Below, one piece after another: positions 8,298 to 16,753 of a DNA stretch of 64,000 bases; the first letter of the stretch is position 1; every line of letters begins with the position of its first letter. Under the pieces are notes generated by a model. It saw only the letters and a program-made list of their open reading frames with translations, searched no databases and was not told where the DNA came from. The DNA comes from Spirochaetaceae bacterium (GTDB taxonomy: Bacteria > Spirochaetota > Spirochaetia > Treponematales > Rectinemataceae), in the NCBI GenBank assembly GCA_025355995.1, contig JANXYQ010000014.1, forward strand, positions 42,481 to 106,480. Direction: 5' to 3'. A program made the position numbers and the translations under genes.

Positions 8298-9382
8298 CAG
8301 GGAGCCGCCTTGACCTCGACGGTGGGGAGGGATACGCGGTCGAGGACGCTCAGGACGAGGATGTAGCCCTCGGGAAGGACGTAGGGAGCGGTGAAGGAGC
8401 CGCCGGAGTGGTTGACGGTGAGCAGCGGCGTGCTGTCCCCCGAGGGGCTGCGCGCCTCGAGGGTGACCTTGAGCGGATAGGGGTACTCCGGGAGGTCGCG
8501 GGAGAAGATGCCCGCCACCTTGTCCTTCGAGGGAGCCGGCGCGGCCAGGGTGACCGAGACTCGCGCGTTAGGCGGAATCAGCGACCCAGCGGTCGGGGTC
8601 TGGGCGACGACGGAGCCGGAGCGCTCGCTCTTCCCGCCGGCGCGCATGGAGAAATTGACGGCGAGGTCCGTCTTCTCGACCTGGAGGACCGCGTCCTCGA
8701 TGGAGAGGCCGGTGAGGTCGGGCACGCGGACCTGGGCCTTCTCGGGGCCCGAGCTCACGACGAGCTCGAGCTGGGTCGGGCCGCCGATCTCCGTGCCGGC
8801 GACCGGCTTCTGCTCGAGGATGGTCCCCGCCAAGGCCTTGTCGAAGACGTAGACGGGCGGCTCCTTCACGGACAGCAGCGGCCGCGCCCCGGCGAAGAGG
8901 GTCTGGATGTGGATCTTGGCCTCGTTGACGTCCAAGCCGATGAAGTTCTCGACCTTGTCGGCGACGGAGCCGCGACTCACGGTGAGGGCGATACGGCGCC
9001 CGGCCTTGACGATGGCTCCGGGCGAGGGGCTCTGGTCCACTATCTTGCCCCTGTCCATGGGATTGTCGGTGAAGCGGAGCGAGACCCTGGGATAGAGCTC
9101 CTTCTCCTGGAGCTTCACCAGGGCCTGGGCCAGCTCCATGCTCTTGACGTCGGGGACCATGGTCTGCTCGGCGCCGCGCAGCGAGAGAAGGAAGGCCGAG
9201 AGCCCGGCGACCGCCATGAGCACGATGACCGCGCCGAGACCGTAGGCGATGACGCGATAGTGCTCTTTCTCGAAGGACTCGATCTTGCGCAGGTCGACGG
9301 GGAGGGTGGGCAGGCGTATCTCGGATAGCTTGGGCAGCTTGGGGAACTTGAGCAGGTTGGGCATCTTGAAGTTGAGCTTCAT
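8297..9382 (-). CDS. PASTA-domain membrane protein without kinase
   Basis: 361 residues: a cytoplasmic N-terminus with a proline-spaced basic stretch (KMPNLLKFPKLPKLSEIRLP), one membrane helix (about residues 52-75, VIAYGLGAVIVLMAVAGLSA), then an extracytoplasmic region with about three PASTA repeats. These are seen as MVPDVKSMELAQAL...IVDQSPSPGAIVKAG, NFIGLDVNEAK...ILEQKPVAGTEI and RVPDLTGLSIEDAV...VVAQTPTAGSLIPP, plus a C-terminal beta domain. PASTA repeats bind muropeptides in Ser/Thr kinases and penicillin-binding proteins, but no kinase or transpeptidase domain is present here. A cell-wall sensing or scaffold role is inferred. ATG 9382 overlaps the fmt TGA (ATGA). Confidence 0.85.
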   Translation of the reverse strand: MKLNFKMPNLLKFPKLPKLSEIRLPTLPVDLRKIESFEKEHYRVIAYGLGAVIVLMAVAGLSAFLLSLRGAEQTMVPDVKSMELAQALVKLQEKELYPRVSLRFTDNPMDRGKIVDQSPSPGAIVKAGRRIALTVSRGSVADKVENFIGLDVNEAKIHIQTLFAGARPLLSVKEPPVYVFDKALAGTILEQKPVAGTEIGGPTQLELVVSSGPEKAQVRVPDLTGLSIEDAVLQVEKTDLAVNFSMRAGGKSERSGSVVAQTPTAGSLIPPNARVSVTLAAPAPSKDKVAGIFSRDLPEYPYPLKVTLEARSPSGDSTPLLTVNHSGGSFTAPYVLPEGYILVLSVLDRVSLPTVEVKAAP

Positions 9383-10410
9383 AGTCGGTCCGCTTCCTTG
9401 GGTAACGGGCCCCCGGGGACGGTAGCGTCGCCGGCGACGCTGGCGTCGCCTAGGACCGTACCGACCAGGCCCCTCATTCCGTTCGCGAATTCCCTGTACG
9501 GGAGGGCCTTCTTTTGCTGAACCTGGAGGCGCCTGAGCGCGATGAGGCCGTCTATCGTTTGTACCATTATGCCTCGGCTCTTGTCTAGGCCGAGCACGGT
9601 TCCGGGCAGGGCGTCCTCGAAATCGAGGCTTCCCGGCCCGGCGGCGAAGGTGACGTGGGGGTAGGGAAACGCATCCAGCAGGTTGAGCCGCTGGCCCCTG
9701 AAGTAGGTGTAGGCGCCCGGCCAGGGATAGAAAGCGCGGATCTTGGCGTCGATGTCGAGGAGTGGGGAGCGCCAATCGACGAGGCCGTCCTCCTTGCGCA
9801 GCATGGAGCAGTAGCTCGGCTCCCCTACCTGGGGCCTGGCCTCCTCCCTGCCCTCCTCGATCTCCTCGAGGGCCTGGGAGAGCAGGTCGGCGCCCATGAT
9901 CGCGGCGACTTCGGACAGGTCCTCGGCGGACTCGGTGCCCGTCAGGCGTATGGGCAGCTGCGCGAGTATGTCCCCGCAGTCCATCTCGAGGGCGAGGCGC
10001 TGCACGGTGATGGCCGTCTCGGGGTCCCGGGCGAGGATGGCCGAGGGTATGGGCGCGGGTCCCCGATGGCGCGGGAGGAGGCTGGGGTGGACGTTGACCC
10101 CGCCCTTGGGGAACAGCGCGAGGAATTTCGGGCCGAAGATGCGGCCGTAGGCGTAGCTCACCAATATGTCCGGCCCGAGCGCGGCCACCGCCTCGCGCGC
10201 CTCGGCCCCGAGCCGCGTCGGGGACAGGATGGGAACCCTGTCCCCGAGGACGGCGGCCGCCGCCTGGGCCACGGGCGTGCTCTCGAGGGCGAGGCCCCTG
10301 CCCCTCGCGCTCTCCGGGTTCGTGAGGATGCCGACTATCTCGTGCTCGAAGGAGAGTCGTACGAGCGAGGGCACGGCGATATCAGGCGATCCCGCGAATA
10401 GCACCCGCAC
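9379..10410 (-). CDS. fmt: Methionyl-tRNA formyltransferase
   Basis: Transfers a formyl group from 10-formyl-tetrahydrofolate to initiator Met-tRNA. 343 residues, slightly longer than E. coli Fmt because of a C-terminal tail. Visible: N-terminal Rossmann start VLFAGSPDIAVPSL, the folate-binding/catalytic block NVHPSLLPRHRGPAPI with the usual Asn and His, and the C-terminal tRNA-binding domain entry AFYPWPGAYTYF. GTG start at 10410. It sits 19 nt after def and overlaps the PASTA gene by 4 nt, the classical def-fmt pairing. Confidence 0.95.
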   Translation of the reverse strand: MRVLFAGSPDIAVPSLVRLSFEHEIVGILTNPESARGRGLALESTPVAQAAAAVLGDRVPILSPTRLGAEAREAVAALGPDILVSYAYGRIFGPKFLALFPKGGVNVHPSLLPRHRGPAPIPSAILARDPETAITVQRLALEMDCGDILAQLPIRLTGTESAEDLSEVAAIMGADLLSQALEEIEEGREEARPQVGEPSYCSMLRKEDGLVDWRSPLLDIDAKIRAFYPWPGAYTYFRGQRLNLLDAFPYPHVTFAAGPGSLDFEDALPGTVLGLDKSRGIMVQTIDGLIALRRLQVQQKKALPYREFANGMRGLVGTVLGDASVAGDATVPGGPLPKEADRL

Positions 10411-10429
10411 CGATTACCCCCGGATGGAA

Positions 10430-10915
10430 TCAAGTCTTGATGAGCTTCTGGTACTGGGAGATCGCCCGGTCGCGCTTGCCCGCCTTGAGGCGGTCGATGA
10501 AGAGCACTCCCTCGAGATGATCGTACTCGTGGAGTATCACCCGCGCCAAGAGCCCGTCGGTCTCCACGGTGAAGGGCCTTCCCTTCTCGTTCCAGGCCTG
10601 CACGCGGACTGATTCGGGGCGGATCACGTCCAGGTAGAGGCGGGGCAGGGAGAGGCAGCCTTCCTCGATCGAGATGAGCTCCTGCGAGGTGAGGACTATC
10701 TCGGGATTTATGAAGACGCGGGGCTTGTCGCCCTCGACGTTGGTCACGAAAATCCTAAGGGGCGAAGCGACCTGGGGACCGGCGAGGCCAATGCCCTTGC
10801 CCGCCATGGCCTCGAACATTTCCGCCGCCATAGTCCGGATCGCGTCGTTGATCTCCACGACGCTCTCGGCTTTTTTGCCGAGTATCTCGTTTCCATACGT
10901 GACTATATCGAGCAT
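10430..10915 (-). CDS. def: Peptide deformylase
   Basis: Metal-dependent removal of N-formyl from nascent proteins. 161 residues with all three family motifs: GIGLAGPQV (motif 1, Gly in place of the more usual second Ala), EGCLSLP (Cys metal ligand) and HEYDHLEG (two His ligands and catalytic Glu). First gene of the def-fmt-PASTA-DUF155 operon. The leader carries GGAGAG before the ATG and an AT-rich TATATA stretch just upstream. Confidence 0.95.
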   Translation of the reverse strand: MLDIVTYGNEILGKKAESVVEINDAIRTMAAEMFEAMAGKGIGLAGPQVASPLRIFVTNVEGDKPRVFINPEIVLTSQELISIEEGCLSLPRLYLDVIRPESVRVQAWNEKGRPFTVETDGLLARVILHEYDHLEGVLFIDRLKAGKRDRAISQYQKLIKT

Positions 10916-10979
10916 AGCGTCTCTCCTATATATTCAATGTACCTAGGCTCGAACCCGAGGGTCAATGGAGGCCCGCCGG

Positions 10980-11441
10980 CTACAGCCCGCCCAGGTCCAC
11001 CCTGTCGCCGACTCGGACGCCCGCTCGCTCGAACCAGCGCTTGGGCATCTCGAGGGCGTAGCGGACCGAGCGGTCGGCCCGGATCGGCTGCAGGGATTGC
11101 GGCTCGAGCTCGACGATCTGCCGGATCGTCCCGTCCGAGGCGATGTAGGCGAGCGAGAGGGGGATGAGGGTATTCTTCATCCAGAAGGAGAGCATCTCGT
11201 CCTTGTCGAAGACGAAGAGCATGCCCTTCCCGTCCTCGAGGCTCGTCCTGAACATGAGCCCGCGCTCTCGCTCGACCTCGGTGCGCGCTATCTCGGCGAG
11301 GACCTCCGCCGAGCCGACCTTGATGAGGGCGGTCTTCAGGATAGGGTTCGGGCTGTCGGTCACGGCCTTCTTGCCCGCGCAGGACTGCAGGCTCGGGAGG
11401 AGGGCTGCGACGAGGAAGAGAGAGAATAGCGCTGCTTTCAT
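10980..11441 (-). CDS. DUF192-family lipoprotein
   Basis: 153 residues. A lipoprotein signal ends in the lipobox LQSC, so it is probably anchored in the inner or outer membrane facing the periplasm. The rest is a DUF192 domain: EVERERGLMFRTSL, GMLFVFDKDEMLSFWMKNTL, and EPQSLQPI near the end. The family's function is unknown. I prefer ATG 11441 because GGAAGG lies 9 nt upstream; an ATG at 11450 abuts that site with no spacing. It lies downstream of rpsU across a terminator, so it probably has its own transcript. Confidence 0.85.
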   Translation of the reverse strand: MKAALFSLFLVAALLPSLQSCAGKKAVTDSPNPILKTALIKVGSAEVLAEIARTEVERERGLMFRTSLEDGKGMLFVFDKDEMLSFWMKNTLIPLSLAYIASDGTIRQIVELEPQSLQPIRADRSVRYALEMPKRWFERAGVRVGDRVDLGGL

Positions 11442-11474
11442 GGTAATCATCCTTCCGCGGCGATAGGCTACGCT

Positions 11475-11511
11475 AAACGAAAAGGCCGCCCGGGTAAACC
11501 CGTGCGGCCTT
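11475..11511 (-). terminator. Rho-independent terminator after rpsU
   Basis: Stem AAGGCCGC (11482-11489) / GCGGCCTT (11504-11511) with an inner perfect stem CGGGT / ACCCG around AA. On the minus strand it is followed by TTTCGTTT. Located 25 nt past the rpsU stop. Confidence 0.85.
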
Positions 11512-11536
11512 CGTCATTCAAGTACCGAACGCTGTA

Positions 11537-11749
11537 TTAGTAGCCGCCCTTTGAATCGCGGGGCTTACGAGCCTTCTTGAGGAGCTTGCGCACAAGGGCT
11601 TTCTGCTTGCGGTTCTTGATCGTGGAAGGTTTCTCGAAATACTCGCGCTTCTTCCACTCGCGGATGATACCCTCTTTCTCGACCATGCGCTTGAAGCGCT
11701 TTATGGCCTTTTCCAGGGGTTCATTGTCGTCCACGATGATCTGCTTAAT
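11537..11749 (-). CDS. rpsU: 30S ribosomal protein S21, probable ATT start
   Basis: 70 residues, full family length: [20 protein letters not shown], then [16 protein letters not shown] and a basic tail. No ATG or TTG precedes the conserved start. The only well-placed codon is ATT at 11749, 8 nt after a strong GGGAGG. An in-frame GTG at 11758 directly abuts that site with no spacing, so it is less likely. The Shine-Dalgarno overlaps the TGA of the upstream M23 peptidase gene, so S21 may be translated by coupling. The ATT choice would make this a second example of the infC-type rare start; it is inferred from spacing. Confidence 0.93.
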   Translation of the reverse strand: MKQIIVDDNEPLEKAIKRFKRMVEKEGIIREWKKREYFEKPSTIKNRKQKALVRKLLKKARKPRDSKGGY

Positions 11750-11754
11750 AAAAA

Positions 11755-12798
11755 TCACCTCCCTTCGATCAGGCCATGCATTATAGCCGTTACTGCGTCT
11801 TTGTCTAGTAGCGCCGCCTTGAGCCAGTACTCGGGGTCGACGGCGTCTCCCTTCGCGCGCAGCTCCCAGTGCAGGTGGGGCCCGGTGGACATGCCCGTGG
11901 AGCCGGAGAGGGCGATCCGCGCGCCCCGCTCGACGAGGGCGCCCTCCGCAACCTCTATCGCCGAGAGGTGGAAGTACAGGGAATAGAGGCCCGGCAGGTG
12001 CTCGACGACGAGGGTCTTGCCGGTCACCTCGCGGTCGGCGGCCAGTACCACCCTGCCCGTCGCGCAGGCCCTGACCGGCGTGCCGGCGACGACCGCCCAA
12101 TCGATGCCGGCATGGACGCTCCTGTCCGAGCTTCCGTCCGGATAGCGGTAGCGCCGCACGTCGCCGAAGCCGGCGCTCTTCCATCCGCCCTCGACCGGGA
12201 ACAGGAAGGGAGAGCCCCCCGCGTAGACGGCCGAGTCGTCGACTCGCTTGAGCAGGGCGAATAGGACGCGCGCCTCCTCGTCCTTGCGCTTGCTCGGCTG
12301 GGTCCGGATCGCGGCGTTGGCCTGGTCCAGGGCTATGGTCTCGAGCGCGAAGGCCCTCGCCTCGACGGCTATCGGCGCGAAGGCCGCGCTCTGGCGAGCG
12401 CCCTCGAGAGCGCCCGCGCGCGAGCCGACGACGAGCCGATAGGCGCCGGGCGGGAGGTCGGGGGGGAGGGCCATGAGGACGCCGAGGAGCCTCCGCGTCG
12501 ACCGGGTGCCCGCCTCGGCCGGCGGCTCCGGGGCCAGGGGCCGCGATGCGAGGGGCGCGCTCGCTCCCTCGATCGCCGCGGCGGCGTCGAAGCAGCGGGC
12601 GATCGACACTGTCTTGCCCGCGGCGTTCTCGAGCCTCGCCTCGCAGACGCCCTGCGCGCCCTCGCCATCGGTAATGATCCAGGCGAGGAGGGGATCGCCC
12701 TGGCGGAGGCTCGCCGGCGCGACGACGGAGTCGGCGAGCGCCGGGAGGACTGCGACGAGGAGGGCTGCGGCTAAGGACGTTGCGCGGCGGGCATGCAT
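11755..12798 (-). CDS. M23-family metallopeptidase, secreted
   Basis: 347 residues. Signal peptide ([17 protein letters not shown]), a beta-rich N-terminal domain, and a C-terminal LytM/M23 domain with zinc-ligand motifs HAGIDW and GPHLHWELR plus GYxHL-like LYFHLS. All ligands are present, so it is probably an active peptidoglycan endopeptidase in the periplasm. ATG 12798 (AGGA 4 nt upstream) is preferred to an upstream GTG at 12819 that abuts GAGGAA. Followed by rpsU with overlapping signals. Divergent from the coiled-coil gene. Confidence 0.88.
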   Translation of the reverse strand: MHARRATSLAAALLVAVLPALADSVVAPASLRQGDPLLAWIITDGEGAQGVCEARLENAAGKTVSIARCFDAAAAIEGASAPLASRPLAPEPPAEAGTRSTRRLLGVLMALPPDLPPGAYRLVVGSRAGALEGARQSAAFAPIAVEARAFALETIALDQANAAIRTQPSKRKDEEARVLFALLKRVDDSAVYAGGSPFLFPVEGGWKSAGFGDVRRYRYPDGSSDRSVHAGIDWAVVAGTPVRACATGRVVLAADREVTGKTLVVEHLPGLYSLYFHLSAIEVAEGALVERGARIALSGSTGMSTGPHLHWELRAKGDAVDPEYWLKAALLDKDAVTAIMHGLIEGR

Positions 12799-12842
12799 GG
12801 GTCCTGAAGGATATCGCACTTCCTCAGTGTAGTGAAATGGTT

Positions 12843-12848
12843 TATACT
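12843..12848 (+). promoter_or_regulatory. -10 element (TATACT) of the coiled-coil gene, leaderless arrangement
   Basis: TATACT ends 7 nt before the ATG at 12856 and no ribosome-binding site is present. The -35 region is weak (TTCCTC at N17). Part of a recurring pattern in this window. Confidence 0.4.
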
Positions 12849-12855
12849 CGCTCGC

Positions 12856-15800
12856 ATGCTCTTTACGACGGGAAATCTCATAACGCTCGGGATCGTACTG
12901 GTCGTCCTCCTAGTTTACCGCCAGCTCGACCGGGACAACCGCTCGCTCGAGAAGGTGAAGAAATTCGCCGACAGGCAGCGGGACGAGATTTCCGCCTACG
13001 TGGACAAGCGGGCGGACGACCTGCGCCGCTTCGGCATAGAGCTCGACGTCCGTCAAAAGGCCGCCAAGGTCGCGCTCGACAGGATCCAGGCGGTCCAGGA
13101 CGGCCTGGCCGAGCGCGCGGAGGCGATAGGCGGCATCGAGAAGCGATTGGGCGAGTACGACGCCGCCCTGGCCCGCCTCAAGGACATGACCTCCCGCGTC
13201 GACGAGAATCTCGTGCGCATCCACGAGGAGTCTGACTTCGTCGATTCGGTCGCCAAGCGCGTCGACGCCGCCCAGAAGGACATGCAGCTCATCCAGCGGG
13301 AGCTCCCCGAGCTCCGCGCGGCCTTCGCCAAGGACTCAGGCCTGGCCCTCCAGGCCTTCAAGGGAGAGCTCCTCGCGGACACGGCCAAGCGCGTCGCCGC
13401 GCTCGGGCAATCCGTGGAGCAGTCGAGGGCCGAGGCAGAGTCGGCCGCCGCCCGCGTCGAGTCGGGAAAGGCCGCCCTGGAGAGGGAGCTGGCCAAGGGA
13501 CTCGAGAAGGCCCGCATAGAGGCGGAGAAGCTCGAGGACGTCGCCTTCGCCAAGCTCAAGGAGGGGACGGAGGCCAAGGCCGCCCGCCTCAAGGATCTCA
13601 TCGAGGATAAATTCTCCCAGCTGGGCGCCCTCGCCAAGGACAAGGCCACCGAGACCCAGTCCCTCGTAAAGGGCTTCAAGGCGGAGTGGAAGGCCGAGGC
13701 CGAGGAGCTCCTCTCCCGCCTCGGCTCGGACATAGAGGCCGCCGAGACCAGGGTCGCCGCCTCCGCGGCCTCCGTCGCCATGACCGAGAAGTCGGTGGCG
13801 GAGCTTTCAGACCGCAACGCGTCCGAGCTCGCCGCCATAGCCGCCCGCACGCAGGCCGACCGCGAGTCGATACTGGCCAAGGTCAAGAACGACCGCGACA
13901 TTGTCGAGGCGAGGCTCGCCGCCGACGGGGCCGCCCTCCAGGCCAAGGTCTTCGAGGAATTCGCCCGCCGCATCGCCGAGTACTCCTCCGAGGCCGAGGG
14001 CCGCTTCGAGCGCCTCGAGGCCGCCGGCGCGGACATCGGCGGCCTGGACCTGGCGCTCAGGGCCTCGATGGAGCAGGCCGAGCGGCGCGTCCAGAACGAC
14101 TTCGAGGCCTTCGGGAAGGAGCTCGAGGACAGGCGCAGGCGCTTCGAGGAGGGCTTCGCGGCCGAGGCCGCCTCCCTCCGCGTCGGCATGAAGGGCCTCG
14201 AGGAGGAGCTGGAGGGCCTCAAGGCCCGCGCCTACGAGAACGTCTCGGAGAAGCTCAAGGTCTTCGAGGACGAGTTCTTCGTCGACCTCAGGGCTCGGAG
14301 CGAGAGCGTCGAGGCGCGGCTCGACGCGTGGCGCGCCGACCTCGACCGGACCCTCTCCGACCTCGCGGCGAGCGCCGCCTCCGAGCGCGCGGCCGCCGAG
14401 AAGGCCCAGACCGAGGAGACCCGCGCGCGGCTCGCCGACTCCCAGGCGCGGCTCCAGGAGCAGCTCGACAAGCTGCGCGAGAGGGCCGAGGCCATCCAGG
14501 ACGGCATCGTCGCACAGAGCGGGATGGCGGCGGAGTCCCTCGCCGCGCTCAAGGATTCCGTGCTCAAGGACGCCTCCGACGCCCGCACGACCGCCCAGGC
14601 CTACGTCGAGGGCGAGATCTCCCGCTTCTCGCTGGAGTCCTCCGGCAGGCTCAAGGCCGCCGAGCGCGACCTTGGCGCTCGGGTCGAGGCCCTCGCCGCG
14701 TCGGTCGCCGCCGAGGAGGAGCGCGTGCGCCTGGCGCGCGAGTCGGTCGCCGAGGCGGCGGAGTCCTTCCGCGCCCGCTTCTCCGAGTCGGTGGCCAAGG
14801 TCGAGGCGGGTAGCCGCGCCCAGCTGGACGCCTTCGCCGCGGCCACCACGGCCCTCGTCGAGCGAGCGCGCGCGGAATACGAGTCCCAGCGCGACTCCTA
14901 CTCGGCCTCCTCGCAGGCCGAGAGGGACCGCATCTCGCGCGAGCTGGACGGCCTCGCCGACCGCACCGCCGAGCTCCGCGCCGACCTCTCGTCGCGCATC
15001 GCCCAGGCCCTCGAGGGCTTCACCCGGAGCCACGAGGCCCTCGCCGCCGAGTTCGAGAAGAGGCGCCGCGAGGCCCAGGCCGACGACGAGCTCCGGCTGC
15101 GCGAGTACAAGGACGCGGTGCAGGACCTCGGCCTCAAGCTGGACTCGCAGCGGGCCCAAGCCTTCGGCAAGGTCGAGGCCGAGGCGGCCCGCGTCGCCGC
15201 GGCGGTCGCGGAGATCGACAAGCAGCAGAAGGCCTTCGTGGCCCAAACCAAGCTCTTCGAGCGCGCCGACGAGCTCAAGGAGACCCTCGGCTCGGGCATA
15301 GAGGCGATGAAGGCCGACCTAGCGCGCCTCGACGGGCGCCGGGCCGAGGTGGCCGACCTCGAGGGGCAGCTCGGCCGCGTCAAGCGCCTCGAGGACGAGG
15401 TCAACCAGAAGGTCACCCGCTTCCTCGCCGAGAAGAAGCGCATCGACGCCCTCGAGGCGGACTTCACGAGGCTGGCGACCGTCTCCGAATCGGTGGACCG
15501 CCGGCTCGAGGAGGTGACCAGCCAATCGGACGCCCTCACCGAGGCGCAGGCCACGATACGCAAGCTCCTCGAGCTGTCCAAGGAGGCCGAGGCCAAGTAC
15601 GAGAGGCTCGACAAGAAGGCGGGCGTGCTCGACGCCACCGCCGACGCCGTGGACAAGAACTTCCAGTCCGTGCAGGCGGTGGAGAAGGCGGTCGCGGCCG
15701 TCGGCGCCGAGCTGCGCAAGATCCCCGAGCGCGTGGCGGAGCTGAAGCGCGGCGTGGACGAGCTCGCGGCGGGCAGGGAGAAGGTCGACGAGGCGGTGGG

Positions 15801-16131
15801 CAAGCTCGCCGGCCTCGACGGAGTCATAGCCGACGCCGAGAAGCGCGTCGCCGAGGTCCAGAAGGCCCGCGAATGGCTGGCCCGCGCGGAGACCCGCCTC
15901 GAGGAGATCGACCGCAAGGCGCAGGAGCAGCTCAAGCTCCTGTCGTCCATACTCAAGGACGATGAAGGCGCCTCGCGCAGCTCGCGCGAGCGCGGGGCCC
16001 CTCCCTCCTCGGCCCAGGAGACCGTGCGCAAACTCGCCCGCCAGGGCTGGAGCGTCGACGAGATCGCGCGCGCGGTCAAGGTCAGCCGCGGCGAGGTCGA
16101 GCTCATACTCGAGCTCGGCGCGAAGGGCTAG
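12856..16131 (+). CDS. SpiroCoCo-type giant coiled-coil membrane protein
   Basis: 1,091 residues. An N-terminal membrane helix (NLITLGIVLVVLLVYRQL, residues 6-23) is followed by about 1,000 residues of nearly unbroken Ala/Glu/Lys/Arg heptad repeats, then a linker (GASRSSRERGAPPSSAQ). The compact C-terminal module RKLARQGWSVDEIARAVKVS reads as a helix-turn-helix-like segment. This matches the spirochaete SpiroCoCo coiled-coil family, with its membrane anchor and cytoplasmic rod. A structural role in the cell cylinder is plausible, function unproven. ATG 12856 is chosen over an upstream GTG (12832) because TATACT ends 7 nt before it. Monocistronic. Confidence 0.75.
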   Translation: MLFTTGNLITLGIVLVVLLVYRQLDRDNRSLEKVKKFADRQRDEISAYVDKRADDLRRFGIELDVRQKAAKVALDRIQAVQDGLAERAEAIGGIEKRLGEYDAALARLKDMTSRVDENLVRIHEESDFVDSVAKRVDAAQKDMQLIQRELPELRAAFAKDSGLALQAFKGELLADTAKRVAALGQSVEQSRAEAESAAARVESGKAALERELAKGLEKARIEAEKLEDVAFAKLKEGTEAKAARLKDLIEDKFSQLGALAKDKATETQSLVKGFKAEWKAEAEELLSRLGSDIEAAETRVAASAASVAMTEKSVAELSDRNASELAAIAARTQADRESILAKVKNDRDIVEARLAADGAALQAKVFEEFARRIAEYSSEAEGRFERLEAAGADIGGLDLALRASMEQAERRVQNDFEAFGKELEDRRRRFEEGFAAEAASLRVGMKGLEEELEGLKARAYENVSEKLKVFEDEFFVDLRARSESVEARLDAWRADLDRTLSDLAASAASERAAAEKAQTEETRARLADSQARLQEQLDKLRERAEAIQDGIVAQSGMAAESLAALKDSVLKDASDARTTAQAYVEGEISRFSLESSGRLKAAERDLGARVEALAASVAAEEERVRLARESVAEAAESFRARFSESVAKVEAGSRAQLDAFAAATTALVERARAEYESQRDSYSASSQAERDRISRELDGLADRTAELRADLSSRIAQALEGFTRSHEALAAEFEKRRREAQADDELRLREYKDAVQDLGLKLDSQRAQAFGKVEAEAARVAAAVAEIDKQQKAFVAQTKLFERADELKETLGSGIEAMKADLARLDGRRAEVADLEGQLGRVKRLEDEVNQKVTRFLAEKKRIDALEADFTRLATVSESVDRRLEEVTSQSDALTEAQATIRKLLELSKEAEAKYERLDKKAGVLDATADAVDKNFQSVQAVEKAVAAVGAELRKIPERVAELKRGVDELAAGREKVDEAVGKLAGLDGVIADAEKRVAEVQKAREWLARAETRLEEIDRKAQEQLKLLSSILKDDEGASRSSRERGAPPSSAQETVRKLARQGWSVDEIARAVKVSRGEVELILELGAKG

Positions 16132-16134
16132 CGC

Positions 16135-16151
16135 CGGAGGCTGGGCCTCCG
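16135..16151 (+). other. GC-rich hairpin after coiled-coil gene (possible weak terminator)
   Basis: Perfect 7-bp stem CGGAGGC / GCCTCCG with a 3-nt loop, 4 nt past the stop codon. No U-tract follows, so intrinsic termination is doubtful. Confidence 0.35.
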
Positions 16152-16198
16152 CGCCATCAAGGGCGAGGGCTCGATCGAGGACCGGATAGAGTAGCGCG

Positions 16199-16738
16199 AT
16201 GGGCGACACCCAAAAGACATACACGATCGGCCGCCTCGCGGCGCTCTGCGGCCTCTCGCGCTCGACGCTCCTGTACTACGATTCCATAGGCCTGCTCCGG
16301 CCCTCCGGCCGGACCGGCTCGGGCTACAGGCTCTACTCCGAGGCCGACAAGTCCCGCCTCGAGCGCGCCCTCGCCTTCCGGGCGCTGGGCCTCGCCCTGG
16401 AAAGGATCGCCGCCCTCCTCGATCTCCCCGACGAGAGTCCGTCCGCCGCCCTGCTTCGCCGCGTCTTCGAGATCAACGGCCAGATCGCCGAACTCAGGGC
16501 CCAGCAGCGCGGCATCCTCGACCTCTTGGAGGAGGACGGTTCGCTGAAGGCGGGTTCCGCGGGGCTCCTCTCGATGAAGGCTCTCGGCGCGGAGGCCGGC
16601 GTCCACGAAGGCAATTACAGGGAGGTGCACGCCGCCTTCGAATCCGCCTCTCCCGAGGAGCACCGTCGACTCCTGGCCTTGCTCGGCTTCGGTCCCTCCG
16701 AGATCGAGGATTTGCTTGACTCGACTACGGCTTCATAG
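16199..16738 (+). CDS. MerR-family transcriptional regulator
   Basis: 179 residues. N-terminal MerR winged helix (YTIGRLAALCGLSRSTLLYY, then DSIGLLRPSGRTGSGYRLYS) and a helical dimerisation segment. The C-terminal region lacks a visible metal-binding Cys cluster, so it is not a classical metal sensor. TAGAGT lies 6 nt before the ATG at 16199 with no Shine-Dalgarno, so it may be translated from a leaderless mRNA. The adjacent SRPBCC gene begins 15 nt after its stop and may be its target or partner. Confidence 0.88.
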   Translation: MGDTQKTYTIGRLAALCGLSRSTLLYYDSIGLLRPSGRTGSGYRLYSEADKSRLERALAFRALGLALERIAALLDLPDESPSAALLRRVFEINGQIAELRAQQRGILDLLEEDGSLKAGSAGLLSMKALGAEAGVHEGNYREVHAAFESASPEEHRRLLALLGFGPSEIEDLLDSTTAS

Positions 16739-16753
16739 TTTAGCTTGATCTGT

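Noticed and set aside
13807..15246. 479-codon open frame antisense to the coiled-coil gene
   Set aside because: Composition is the mirror image of heptad-rich Ala/Glu/Arg sequence; no start signal or family.
16135..16151. Strong intrinsic terminator after the coiled-coil gene
   Set aside because: The stem is good but no U-tract follows, so I list it only as a hairpin.
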